64,000 nucleotides of DNA from Tomocerus qinae (lineage: Eukaryota; Arthropoda; Collembola; Entomobryomorpha; Tomoceridae): NCBI GenBank assembly GCA_020055645.1, contig CM034547.1, forward strand, positions 34,664,909 through 34,728,908. The letters run 5' to 3'. A program made the translations under genes and the position numbers. The number at the start of each line of letters is the position of its first letter. Position 1 is the first letter of the stretch. Shown here in pieces: positions 15,501-30,500 of this stretch. The notes beneath the pieces are model-generated. The model had not been told where the DNA came from. It saw nothing but the letters and a program-made list of their open reading frames with translations, and did no database searches.

Positions 15501-18500
15501 TGAAGAGATATTAGCTAAAGATATTTACATGCATCCTCGACGAGTGGGTGACTTGATTGAAGAAACAAGTTGATTGCATCGCCATTTAATGCCAGTGGCA
15601 TTATTTTTCAGAGAAAAAATCGAAACAAGTCAGTCAGTCAGTGTAATTCCTTCTAATCCAAGTTGAGAATAGTCGTAATGGAAGGGAAGACAGACGAACA
15701 TCGAAATAATGGTATCATGTAATGCACGTAGTAAATCTAATGTCTATTTGTTAGACTTATTTTCTGCTCTAGAGGAAATGACATTTAGAGAAAAAAAACG
15801 TTGGGAGAATTCAACTGCGTCCTTCCTTAGCCTTACACTAGAGTATATTATTTATCGAAGGCAACTTTCCTGAATCATAATAACGTACATTAAGCCAAGT
15901 AAACGAAAGCATGCTATTTATTTTGCATTTTTCGTTTAGGAAAGTCCTGGCCTAGCTGTCAGGTACAATATAGATGTCCTATAAACATGAAATAAAGTAT
16001 GATTATGCCTGATGGTGCTAACGTATATGTACATTGTAGTAGTAGGTGCTTGACTTATGAGAAATAAAAAATGGTTAAGAACGTGCCTTACTGCAGTGGA
16101 AAAATTAACAAGTCTTCTGATGGTTAATGTCAATATACATTTGCTGCGTGGAACTTATTATCATTACCACAGACCAGTATGTTGGCAATCTGCATGCAGA
16201 GAAAAAGACAGAGTAGTAAAATGGAATAGTAGAAACAAGAAGTTTATTCTCTGTAGTAAAATAAGGAGTTGTATGCACTCTACATGACAACACACATGCA
16301 CGCTAGCTCATCTTCAATTTGACTCCAAGTCCATTCTTGTATCTAGCTACTTTTAAGCAACATCTAAATTCAAATGCAAATAGGAAAAGTGTTATTTGTA
16401 GAAGAAGACGAGTTGATTGGAAGAGGTCAGAGTTATTAAATGTACAGAAACGCACTAGGCAGTCATTCAGTGTTCTGTTATGCTAAATAGTGGTTTGTAT
16501 TGCCTGTGTGTATTTATTATACAGAGCAGGGAACTTATTAATACTTTATTTGTATGTGTATGCCTAACAGTGTGTGTATATGTAAATACAATAAAGATAA
16601 ATCATCGCAAAATGATAAGGCACACCTTGCCCTTTAGATAGTTGAAATAGATTGAAGTTGGAAGACTCTGTCTGCTGTACAATAATTCTTACTATTAACT
16701 CGTACTAATGTTATTTGATGGCAATTTTTATTTACTTAGGCTATTGTTGTTTTGCGTGTAGGAAGAGCTGGTTGTAGTGTGGTCTGTGATACATTTCAGT
16801 CTCAGCACTAGAGGTGTTCATAATTCAACGTAGCAAGTGAAGTGTTAATTTGTCCCAGTTGTTAAATAAATAAAACACTGAATATAAATTACATATTGGA
16901 GATACAAATGTTTAATGCACTTTGCATTTTTTATACCTATATGAAATATACCGCTAGCTTAGTATACTCGTACAGAAAATGTGTCTTCTAAGGACAACTC
17001 ATCAGCAGTTCAAAACAATTTACAAACTTGAGGACTATTACTATGCAAAAAGGTTGTGAGTTAAATTGTTTTTGTAGATTGTGGACACATAGATGTAGTA
17101 GGTAGCCAAGAATTGCAAGGCAATAAGGCATCACTCATTATCTATATTCTTCCGTAGGAATTTTTAAGGTAAAAGGGTGTTGGTCCTCACTTGAACACTT
17201 ACTTATCGAGGAAAATGACTTTCGTGTAAAAGTTGGGCTGAAGGAGCGCATAGGAGGGCAATGAATGTTTTAAGCAAGCAAGGCTAATAAAATAACACCT
17301 AATACGAATATAATAGAAACATAAATCCTTCCATAAAATTTCACGCTTTGGTAGCCAAAATATGATGGATGGACTTGAATTTGGGAGGAGAGAAGAGAAG
17401 GAGGATTTTCTACACAAGACTCAGTAGGCACACATTGCACAACGCTGCAGCACATTTCTGGGATGATCTTCTCTCCAAATGGCATGAAGCCTTAAGTTTT
17501 TATAGATGCAAGGATTTTTATTTATTTATCGAACAGACGCTTACATAACTGCTCTCCCCTCCGCTCTGCCCTAACTGTTCTCTATTGTTGGTCAGTCTAA
17601 AAATTGACAACACATTTAGATATGCATTTTCATCTCTCTCACCATTGTACTTATTAGTAGATAGTTAACTAACCTAATGTGTATATTTAGTTGCTTTCTA
17701 TTCGCTAAATGAAAGAGTAGACATCTGAGACACTACTTTATCTATTGCCGGAGGCTTTTCAATTCTGTGGCAATCTTTCTTTAATTTATTAGCTTTATGA
17801 CCACCTATTCATAAGTATGTGGATTTTGGATCGGAAATTATATACATGGGAAATATAATTCCAAATTGTAACATAGTTGAATATTAATTCACTAAATACG
17901 CAACATTTTTAATCACTAATCATTTAATTGTCAAAATAAAAGGTAACATTCCATCATCTATTTAACTGAGTGCAAGTATTACTTGGTTGTTGTTCTCTCA
18001 CAACTTACAATTTATCTTTATCTGTGTTTTAATCTAATTATTAAGTTTTATTGGATTGTATATTAATTTTATGGACAGTAAACCTTTACTATCAGATGCC
18101 TGGTAAAATGCCCAATTACAACAGACCCAAATATTAAGTATAGGGTACGTATAGACATATAGATCCTCTGTAGGGATCAATTTACCTGTCATTTAGTTTG
18201 AAACTTGAGAAGAAAAGGGTAGACAGCCTGAAACCCAAAAATAAATGCTAATTAATTGTGGCGTCTGTGCAATTATAAATTACTTACAGCCTAGGAACCT
18301 TGGGGCTATTAGGCCTTTTTTAATTGTTAGTTTGTTTATGCAGTCGTGTATGTTATGGAATCCCACAACAAACATTAGTTTGTACTTGATTTTAGGTACT
18401 GGGGATTTGGTTTAGTGTCATATTTGAGTTAGAACTAAATCTTGTTGGCATTACAGTGCCATTATTTATGATCGATGACTTTGTAAAGATTTTTGGACTT

Positions 18501-21500
18501 GAAAGTGAACCGGACTGTGTTTACCTTCGTTGAACTTGCTATGGTGGGCTGTGAGTAAACGAAATGGAAGTATCTTGTCGGGTTTACTATATACAATTCA
18601 GTACTTATTATTTTTAAAGATGATATAAGGATCTAATTACAAAGAGTTTGCATGCATTAGCAAGTTCACGCAAATCTATATAGAGACATGTGCATATTTT
18701 CTTTGTGAACATGTATTTGTTTGCATTTTGGAATCAAACAACACACGAGAAAACAAAGGTGGGATAACTAAGTAAAGGTTGGGATAAGTATCTACAGTTT
18801 GTAAAATGAAGTATTTTATCTCGGTTGTATCATCGCCATCACGATATGATAAATTGTCCAGGGGCGTTCTCAAAGCATTTTACATAGAAAATCTTTAAGT
18901 GAGTTGAGTTTAGTTGGCTTTAGCTACCTACAGCTACTTACTAAGCTGTGTGCTAATCTCAATTTTTAGAATCTACGAACAGATCGTAAGTTGAATTGCT
19001 TGTGCGGCTTATCTTGTGATAAAACCCAGCTTTTCTCTTAACTGAAGATCAAGACAGGGTAGTAGAGGCTAAAAGTAATCCAGCCCACGAAGTAATAATG
19101 TTAAATAATACTTTTCATGCATATTAAGCGTATCTGTTTATTAGTATTGTGGAAAGGAGTTCACTTTGGTCAAGAGACACAGAGCTGAGCCAAAACTTTG
19201 AACAGGGGGATGAGAAGGGCAGAGAATTATGACATGAATAAGAAAATCGTATTATGCATGCATGGCTGACTTATTATTGCCTACCTTAGCGAATTTCTCA
19301 GATTCATTTCGTTTCTCGTAGCCGTTCGACTAACTTAGCATGTTTAGCATATCTTAACGACTCTCTCGCACTCTGTACTTGAGTTAATTGTGATGTGAGT
19401 TCTTACCACGTCTTCTTACTTACTATACCGAGTTCAGTTCAGCCTCCAGGTCTACTACATGAGAAATTTCCGTAGAACATAAAAATTACGATGACTATCT
19501 GGCAAAGCCATGAGTTTGTACCTACAAATAAGTGGGCAGGGAAAATACATACGATATTAAGTGTAGCAATACTTTTCTACTACTTGAGCTTCTTGGAGAT
19601 ATAGATTACTAAAGCATTACAAGCTACACATCCTATCTGACCTGTGGATACTAAATATGTAGCTACAGTATCTGTAATCTGTAATTGTTTCAATAATGAA
19701 AGTCAAAGTTTGCCGGTATTGCCTTTATCATCTATGGTTATGTTATATTATTATGTACGAGCACAGTGCTGATTTGATCGTAACTTACATTTCTCTTACA
19801 CACTGAAGATGCTCTACAGATACATAATATTACTATTAGTAGCGGTGAAATGGATTGGATTGGAATGATCATAAAAGGAATTCTCCATCATGTTTTTGGT
19901 GTCGTGGGCTCTCCTTTCTCAACTTACGAGTTTTCTACCTTGTCTCGTGGACGATCAAAGGTCGAATCTCAATTTGGCATCTGTTCGCTCCACTATTAAA
20001 TAAATATGCATCCCTCATACAATAAAATTGTCTCAATTTTCTTTTGTTGCTTGTATGTACATTTACGTATTTTATGCAGTGATTCTTCCAAGTTGCTTAA
20101 CCTACAAGGTGAAGAAGGCTACTGTCACTATCACTATACACGCTCAACCTTTTGTTCGGGACACAAACAAAGATTTTACCTTATTCTTCGTCTGGACAAA
20201 GTAGTGGAGGAGACAGGCTGACCACAACTATTTATTTGTTGCCCTGAGTCAGATACCAAGACAGATGTTCAATGTATCTTCGTTAGTGGTGGTTTGGTGT
20301 CTCCTCAATTATTTTGCCATTTGGGTTGACTCATCACAAGATAATGTGTATGAAATGATTCAATTTGTCATTATTAAATTACTCTCGTTCTTTCCCATTT
20401 TCCTCAAACTTCCAAACTACTTTGCACCAGCCAACATACCTGTGTAATATTATTAGGCACCCACCGTATTATGTTTGAATTTGTAGCAGATTAAATGGTC
20501 TTGGAAGAGTATTTTATAATAAATGGTACTGCAAGACACTTCACAAAGGCATTCTCATGTGCATCATCATGTACTTATCATCAGTGCAAGTAAAATCATC
20601 GAGACAGCAGGAGGAAAGAGAGTGAGATGATATTTATTACTGGGACTCCATATATATGGAGTCCCAGTAATAAATATCATCTATATTACAATATGCATAT
20701 TGCAATATTTAATACTGCCGGTTTTCATAAATCATGACTTCCTTTCTGTTCTCTTCTGACTCTAACTATTCTTCAGCCAACACTTTCTCAGGGTTTCGGT
20801 TTACCAACCAAACCAGAGAATTATATTTGTGGGTAATGTCTACTACAGGAATTGAACTTGAACGTGTACGCATATTAAAATTATATCTACATAGGTACTT
20901 TTACATGATTTTTTCTACAAATATATCTGTCAAGTTTGTTCGTTAAAAATATATAAAATCCAAAAGTCAGGGAAAAAATTGTTACAACTGCTACCCGAAC
21001 ATGCTGTACTACACATTCACCAGGCAATGATACATCAGAGACTAAAAATACATAGTGGGCAATGAATTTTATATAATTTGAGTGTATTTTTCGGTAGTCC
21101 TAGCACATGAACTCTTCGTGCTCTCATGCAAGACGGTTCTACATACAACTCAACATAATAATATAATAATAACTATTCATTTTCACTTTATATTGCATTC
21201 CCAAAGGAATAAATGGTAATGACTGTCCTTGTCTTGTTAGCATGCGGTGGCTACATGAAATATTATATACCTGAGTATACATGGTTAAATGTATTCTACG
21301 CCGAAAAAGATTGGACTTAGACTGGCATTGCATTATCATAAGCATTATAAAACTCACCTATGTACTTGTGTGCATAATATACTGAATATGACTTGATATA
21401 CTAAACAAATATTGTAAACACAGGTTTACAAACATGACAATGTAAAGGGAGATATACCAAATATCATGGCCAGAATGAAATAACAGTGGTATGAATTACA

Positions 21501-24500
21501 TGTGTAAAAGATAATGACATTATAATGCACCAAGCACTCAAAATTGAACTAAGTAACTGTAGTGTAGTTAGTAAGCAACCAAAGTTAATATAATGTAAAA
21601 ATATGGAGTGGAAGTGATGTAAACCACCTGGATATTGTTTGCATGGGAAAATGAAACCGCTGTAAATGTAGTAATCATATCCATAATGATGGTGTCTACG
21701 TAAGTAGTAAAACATGGAGGGGAAAAACACCTACAAATCTTTTTTACAATAAAGTGCACTGCATTTTACACTACATTACCATTACACTCTACTGCATTAA
21801 ATTAAGTAGCTAAATAATAGGAAATTGTCATATAGACAGATGAATGAGTTTCTACTCGTTACTCGCTGAATGAAATATTTTCTGTTGCACATTTATTAGT
21901 ACTTTACATCAGCCGGCTTAATTTAGCTACCTATAATTTTTAATACCCACTTTACTATTGATGATCTTGTATTAGCACTTAGATAGGTAATAATTGTAAG
22001 TTCTGAGGTATATATCATATTACATACTTAGGTTTAGTATGGGGAAAGTTTAATAGTCTTTGCTTTGGTTTGGCATGTGAATAAAATGAGTTGCATTATA
22101 TGTAGAGGCTATAGAATGGAATGACAAAGAGTGAACCGTTTAGAAAACCGCAATAACTCTATGAAATGATAACAGCATCGAAAATTAGGAAGGGATTCGT
22201 TTGAAATGAATGGGAGACCACAGTTTGAAAGAGGTGACATGACATGAAGATTGACAGCCAGTTAATTCCCACCGAATAAATAATTTATGACGTATCAAGG
22301 AAATGTGATATAATAACTGAGTTAGAATCAAGTGGTTGATTCTCTTGCAATGATGTGGTAGGTACTTGTGAATGTTGTGATAAGCCAAAGCAGAATGTGA
22401 TTGTGAGTGATTGTGGTGATTAAAGCCATAGTCGAAAGAATTCCGTAATGTAATGGGAAAAGTTTCAAGGATATGTCAACAAGTGTTTATGGATATTTTG
22501 CAGATTGCAAGTAAATTGAATTGAGCAAAGTTTGTCTTGTCTCATTAAAATCAACATTATGTAAAATAAATCTCATAATATTTTTTTTCAAGATCTTCCA
22601 AGTAAATGGTTGCTAATTACAATTTAGCTTGTCAATTCCGCAAGATGTGACATATGAAAGGCAAGCATTAAAAAGAGGTTCATTGTAGTGTGTTTTGTTG
22701 TGAAATGACTTTTAATTGTTGGAAGAAGCCCTAGAGTGATGCACTGAGACAAAGTGTCCAAGCAAAAGCGTTAATTGCATTCACTCAAACCAAGTTTTAA
22801 TTTAGCTGGCAATTTAACACACAGAGAGTTGAGCTCAGTTCATTATTTTATTATTATTTATCTGGTTTCTTGTTGAATGAGAAACTGTGGCTTGGCTTGT
22901 GGAGTTGATTTGGCAATGCTAAGCTATGCAGGACACTGTTTTTCATGCTGTGATCAAAGATTACAGACAGATGACTTAATTTCCAAGATGACCAGACTAG
23001 GATTCCCTTTTCTCCTCTCTATACAGCAAAATAATGGATGAATCAGTCAGTCACAGTTGGGTCTCTGACCGACCGACATGTTACACAGGACAAATTGCCT
23101 TCTCTTCTATGTCATTACATTGCATTGCTCTTTTATTATTTTATTCTTTTGCGTCGCATTGCGTACCATTGCATCTTTCTTTTAAATACATTTCGTTTAC
23201 ATATAAAGACTACGGATGTGATGGGTTTATCTCGTATAGAGGTACTATTTGTGATTGCATATTAAAATACAGACTTTCTTGGGTTAGGTAGCATCAGTTG
23301 GGTAGCTACCTATGCCACAATAATAGTGCTACAATGCAATGAGAGTTACAGTCATTATGATTTCATTTATTCGTAGGATTGAAGTGCGATGTAATTCAAC
23401 ATTATTACACAATAGAAGTTAATATTATTGTTTGTCTCTGTATACGTATAATGCGTACCTACACGGACGAAACAGACAGATTGATAGAAATAATAATGAA
23501 GACGAGCCGAGTCATTTCTTCTGCCTTGGCTTCATTTCGTCTATTCCGAGTCACTTTTTAGCATCGGCAGGCATCTGCCTGAATCATTTTCGAGGACTTG
23601 GCCCATCAGGGATTCTTGTAATTTTAATTACGTCTTGATAATTAATTATTCGATTGATTGCATAGAGAAGAGACAAGCCGAGAGCACTTCAGAGAGATGA
23701 AGATGAGTCAAGATATTGTTCTGAGTTATCGTAGTCCTTACCATACGAAAGCGAATTTAGTGAAATCCTGCAGCTGCACGTATGTTTTGTTTATAGGTGC
23801 GTTGCTCATCATCCTAATCAACGATACGGTAATAAATACTGCTCAGATACCCATATCTCAATTGTTGGGATATACACATTTTGAGTTGAAAGATCTTATC
23901 CATCCTCTCCAACAATAGCTCAAGTGTAAAAATACAAATGAAATAGTCATTTGCCAAAAGGGAATTGTTAATATTCATTTCTTACCTCCTGCATGCTTAT
24001 TCATTTAAATTCCCAATACCAATGTATTAAAGTATCACTCACAATTAAATCAAGGTAAACCTTTCAGACTTGTCATGCTAACCATCTTCTAATTCATAGA
24101 CAATTTTGAGTAGGATTCGGAAACATCTTTAGAAAACATTGTATTATTATTTTACAGACAAGGTTTTATTGGGGGTGCACTTATCTTTTTTAATATAATT
24201 AGGACTATTAGTTATCACAATTGTATAGCAGGTTTGGATATGAAAAGTACCATAATCAAAATTAAAAAATGATATTTGAGTAAAATTCGGGATGCGGTTG
24301 CTGATTAAAAATTCTACTAAAGATGTTAATGGAAATGAGAAACTGCATTGCGTAATTACAAGTATATGTGTAAGTAAAGATAAATGTAGTGCAAGCATAA
24401 TTTAAAATTTATTGAGTAATTATATCTGGGACTTGCTTCTTAAAATTAGAAGAAATAGCACTTGACTTGACGAAGATTTATTTGTAGACAAGACAGTAGT

Positions 24501-27500
24501 TTACAGTTTACACACAGAACCACAAATCACAGTGCTTCTGGTAAGGTACGCGTAGCATGAATGCTGTACATCCGTGCACTTAAAAAACAGACAATGAAAT
24601 TAAAATTAAAGGATCGGGAGCAAGAAATGGAGCAAAAAAACGAAAGCATTGTATTGTGGATACATTCTAAAGATAGATGTATGAGCGTACGTATCTTTCT
24701 TCCAATTCTATTGTTGGCTCATTTCATAGGGATGCATCTAATAAATATTACTTAATACGGCATGCATTAAGATAGTATACTTCTGTATAAGAAATGTATA
24801 TCTACTTAACTGGGGTATGAGTAATTTTATGTAGAAGCCAGGTACCAATGCACCGCCTCTGTTACAATAAGATAGATGGACGGAAGGGTGAAATGAAATG
24901 AAACGTAATGTAACGAAATGAATTCAATTGAGTTGAGACGAAATTGAAGAGTGAATCTGATTCCTATTATTGTCATCCCTCTTGTATTTCTTTATTGTTA
25001 CGAGTTTTCTGTACTGATCGTGGATATCCTAGACACATCAGGCGGCAATTGTGCCGTACCATTTTAGCTGATAGATATATATTCCTTACACCAACATTTC
25101 GTAACACACTTAATGCACTCATGTATACCAAAGGTAAATGCAGTATACAAAAAATGCAGTAATGAAATACGTTACTTTACTTAGCTCATCTTCCTGGTCG
25201 CGTCATTGACACGACAAGACACGACTGGCTGTCTCTTAAAATTAGCGTCGATAGGTATTTGTCAATAACGAATTGAAATTAGGAAAACTAATTTCTGCAG
25301 ATTATTTCCTTCGTTCAATGCTAATTATTCAGTAAAATTATTTGAAAATAAACATTTACTTTGATTATTAGCATATTTGTGGATATTCATTTAGTTGTGC
25401 AAAAACAAGTTTCAATGGAAATCTGCACCTGAGAATATTATTGGAGCCATATCCATTTACTTAGTAGATTTACCAACAAATACTTAATAAGTAAGACATG
25501 CATCAATTGATTTTACATCAGGTACAGAGATGATGCGAATACGAAGGACAATTCCACACGATATAATTAGGATTTTCCTGCGTGTAGTTTAAGGAGGGTT
25601 TACGATCTGTTTTTCGTTTTCGTAAAAGGATTTTAATATTTGAGTATTAAAGGAGGAGACGGGAGGGAGGGATGTTAAGATTTCAAGTCTTAAAAATCCA
25701 ATACAAACGGCAAGTCATCATTGGTAATTCAACTGTGTAATTTTGTAGCTCTTTCATCCCGTATTGTTCGTTGGTCGGCTCAGTTTTTATCTGTAGACTC
25801 ATGTAAGTATTATATGTCTTGTCTTGTGTGTATTGTGTTCTGTTGTGTGTATTTTTTCTTATTGGAAATTGCTTTCTTATACTACAACTATAGTAGTAAT
25901 GTCGAATCGGACCTAGCACATATGCGTAGGGATTCAATGACTTGCCTTTACTTTTTGCCTTGCCATCTCATATCCAAATAATACAGAAGACTAAAAATAT
26001 ACAAAAACGGTTGATACTGCATAAATAGAATTATAAGTTATCTGCAACTTTTGGATGGCTATATATCAAAATATACATATAGAATAGACAATGCAAACTT
26101 CCAGAGTACAAAGCAGATTGGCTGAAGAGTAATTTTTTCTCTGACTCTTCTTCACTCTTTTATTACGTCTTCTTCACTGTAACTGCAGTGGAAGGCTGGC
26201 TGTAGTATGACATGATGTGTGTTGCCTATGCATTCTTATCTCCGTCTTCTATTCTTCTTTTCATTGCCTATTCTTGTGCCGTATCAATTTGTAAGTCTCC
26301 TTTCAATAAACTAAACTGCGGCTAATAACTATTTTAACTGTGCTGACTGAGTGATTGGAGAGGATGGATCTACTAAAGTATCCAAAAAGTCTCAATTCTA
26401 TTCTTCTGTAGTGAAATGCAAGGATCTCTAATCAGAAATGGTGTTGAGAGTAGGTTGAGCCCACATCTATCAGTATTCTATTAAAATTTTCATTTTCCTC
26501 CTTACAAAAATCTTGCTCCACTCCACACATTGTGAATGCAGATAGCAACTGCTAACAGTTATTTGTATACTTAAGTGAGAATGTAGATTCAGAGTTATGA
26601 TAGCTACAAGGCAAGTAGGCACCTCAACTCTATTATATTTTAACTGAAATTGTAATAACCAACGCTTTTCCTCATACGTAGTTGTTCTTCAGTTCCCATC
26701 GGAATTGTAGGAGGTGATCAGAACTGAACTAAACTTCTTCTTACTCCATGTCTTCCCACTTCAATTCTTTACTTTTCTTGGAATCAAATTCTCAGAGTTT
26801 TCAGTTGTCTTTATGATCCTTCACCAGTGCCAAGGCATTTGAGATGAGTTCAAGTCTCATTGTATCAATCCATTGTGTACCCATGTAATATAAACATTGA
26901 AATATTAACGTATAGCTTAAATTGTTTATCTTGGTTTACTTGGATTGAATTCATCTCACTCACTCAGCAGGGCCAAGCCAAAAATGATGAGTGATGAGCC
27001 AAAAGGAACTCCGCCCAATTTTTATGTGTCTCTGGTTTTTTAATCGACGGGGACCCAACCTTTGAGTCTTCCATGTAATACTACTTATCGCCCTATAGAC
27101 AACCATGTTTATGTAACTTCTTGTTATAATGTCTATGCTAATCTTATGTTGATGTATCTGCAACAATCTGTCTGCACAAGGAATCTTGTACTTGGGTCCC
27201 TACTTACAAAGTGCAGTAACATGTATCGTAAGAGTAATAAATGGAAAATTGTAGGTATCTACCACTATAGTAATTCCCTTGACTCTTCCTTAGTTAAAAC
27301 TTTGACTTGTAACTGTTGATATCGTAGGGATGTTGAGTTGTAAATAGTAAAAATCAACATGTAGTGCACTTTGTTTCTCTTGCTCCCTTTGGCGATTTTC
27401 TGTTGATTCATCCCTGTATGTATTTCTGTACACAAGGATGAAGTTGGACTCAGTTGTTACTATAAAGTGGATGATTGAACAGATGAAAGATATGATATGA

Positions 27501-30500
27501 TGATGTCTGACTTGCTCAACTGTCATGTCAGTTCTTCTGGATTTAGATTCTCAATTCTACCAGTGTGTACAAAATTCTTATAACACTGAATAGTTAACAT
27601 GCTGTACAAGTAGCTACCTTATACTCTGTTCATACCCTTAATTGTGAGTAAGCATCGGTTTAGATACATTAGGAAAAGTCAAAAAAGTTATCAAAGCAGA
27701 ATCAAGCGAAACTCTTGTTAAGCTGTCGATTTTAAAAGTCAGGTCGAGGCAGTGAGGAAACAAAATTTGAAAGAGAGCCCAGCCCGTGGCTTTGGCGTGG
27801 CTGACTCGGACTCTTCTGTCTACTCAACGTGCAGTCTACTATAGGGAACATGCATTTGTCTAGTCTGATCCGAAAATTTCAACAAATCAAGTAATCTTTC
27901 AATCTTATCTGTAAACGCATAAATTTACTTTTTGTACGAGTATGAACATGTTGATCATAGGGATTCGGGTACTTCTGTTTCTACTTCTGTAATGTGAAGA
28001 ATTGATTAGAAACGCTCCCGGTGTGGAGGGGAAGGTTATTCTGGATGGCAGTAAAACAGTAAAAGTAATGAGTCTTCTTCATGCAGCTTTTTTATTTATT
28101 TACAATATAGCGGGATTCACTACCTACAGAAATCGATTGACTTGATTCTTTAAACAGTTACTACTAGTAAATAGATTGTCAGACAAAGTCAAATCAAAAG
28201 CTTACTGCTTACTTAAAGATGTTGTTTGAAATTCTAAATGCATAATACAGTCTATGACGTGGGCGAGTATTTATTTAATTTGGAGAGGAGACCATGTTTA
28301 CATTTTGTATTTACTTGTAAGTTATAGCTACATAGTAATACACGCAATGCAGTACTCTATAGATGGATTTTAGATTGTTGTGTAAGTCTATTTCTTTCTG
28401 GTTTCGTTTAACTAGAATGAAATGCAATTGAATCCATTTGATTACATTTAAGAGAATAATAATCTTTGGGGTAGTTAAGGTGGTTGAGTTGGATTAGGCT
28501 GTGAATTAAAATGTTTCATGTCGTCTTGACTTGAGTGGATGTTGGCAGTTGACCCCCTGTGAGGATTCAGGATCACATCCTTCACAATCTTAACAATCAC
28601 AATTCATTCCGCAAGATTAAGATTAACAGCCTGGGCTTGGTTGCTTTCCTTTGCTTGGTTGCCCTTAACATGAATATCACATCAACAGAACATAACCCAG
28701 TGCAACGCACAATGCAAGGGAACAGAGATCTATGTGGCACATTACATTGCATTACATGCGTGATTACAATTTACAAATCTGCTTTCTTCCTTCGACCAAG
28801 ACAAATGGCTTTTACTTATTTGAGCAGGAATGTTGCATTTTTCTGGAGGAAACTCAATGGAGATGTGCAATTATGGCATTTCTGGTTCCTTCCCATGTTA
28901 TTCCATTATTTACATAACTAAGCAACTTTATCCCAAGATAATGTAATTATACCTACTACTAATACAAACTTGCTGCTGAATCCAACAACAATACTATACC
29001 CATAATTGTAAAGTACTTATGTATTGCAGATAAATATCGTACATCCATGTACTTTTGTAAGTATTACCATAAGAGAATGTAAACGAATTTTAAAGTTACT
29101 GAACTGATAAAGTAATTGAAAATAGCAGCTTGTCCCAAGATAAGATTAGTTTGACAGATACGCGTGTAATTGCAATAATAATTTTAAAGTAGGTACGTAT
29201 CATTTTTCTCCATGTGCGTAAGTGATTTGTACAGATTAGTGATTCTAAGTAGTTAGAAGTCAAAGTGTTAAAACTCAGGGCAAGTGCATTGAAACTTAAA
29301 GTATTATTGTCACGCGACTACCGTTACTAATCCCCAGTTGTCAAGATTGTCAAAAAGTCAAACTAAAGGTAAACCTAACGCGATACATAGAAAAAAAAGT
29401 TAATTTTGACATTTTTTCTTGCCCGACCGAAAATGTTCAACAGAATGCTGTTGGTGTTAATTCCTTTCATCAGACTTCTGTTGAACTATTGAAAAAGATT
29501 ATGTCTGCCGAACAGCTACCAACTTAATACCGCAGAATTCGGCTGTGAGTGTTCCCGTGAAAATGTCAGTTGACATTTTCACGCTCAAAACTCTGATTGA
29601 ATTCTTCTGCTGACATTTCCCCGCTCAGACATCCGCTGTCATGCGGTGAAAATGTCTGCTGACAAATCACTAACAGAAACTCACAGGATTCAGCAGAACA
29701 GTGGACTTGTGATAAAAATAATAGTTCTGTTAACTATCTTTAGGTGTTTTATGCGTGATTTCTCTCGCTGGCACTGAAAAACGAGTAATCTGCAATGCTG
29801 GATATAGTATTTACCTCTACTATTTAGTATTTAAGTATTTTTAGTATTTGTTACTTCATAATAAAGTTCATCTTGTCTTCTTTTGAGGGTTTAATCAGGC
29901 GCTATTTTAATGACAAATGAGGTCAACCGTATGCAAACCCAATTGAAAAATTTCAATGAAACATAATTATTAACAGTCTTTTAAATATATTTCTGCTAAT
30001 CCCAGTGTAGCACCATTCTTTTAATGCTGACATGCTTACGACAAATGATAAAATCAGCTATCAAATGATTTGGTGGGGATCATTAGAAGTTGACCTCATC
30101 TGACATGGAAAAAGGTTGATTTATTTATGAATAATACGTAATAAACAATTACGTATTTAGAACAGTTAAGTCGTTAGAATATGCAGCCACATTTAGTAAT
30201 AATGCGTAGAAATAATACGCATGTTAAGTTTTCTAAGTCCTAAGTAAGGTCTGCATCTTCAGGTATACTGCATTTAAGCAACCAAAATGTCCACTTCTTC
30301 CAGAAATGGCGTAGTGGCATAATGGTATAAACACAGGTTGGTAAGATAGGAACAGAAGCAGCAAAAGCAACACACAGGAGTTCGAGTCCTGTCAATGGTA
30401 TGTTTTTGCTTCTGCTGGCACTTTTCTGGTGAAAAAATCAGCAGAGCGAACTTTTTTGTTTTGCGAGCCGGAAAATTGCTGCTGCACTTTGTCTGCTGAG

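Noticed and set aside
28559-28921. 120-codon plus-strand open frame in the large intron
   Set aside because: No recognisable domain, no initiating context or splice support, and low-complexity hydrophobic composition; an open frame of this length is expected by chance in 41 kb.
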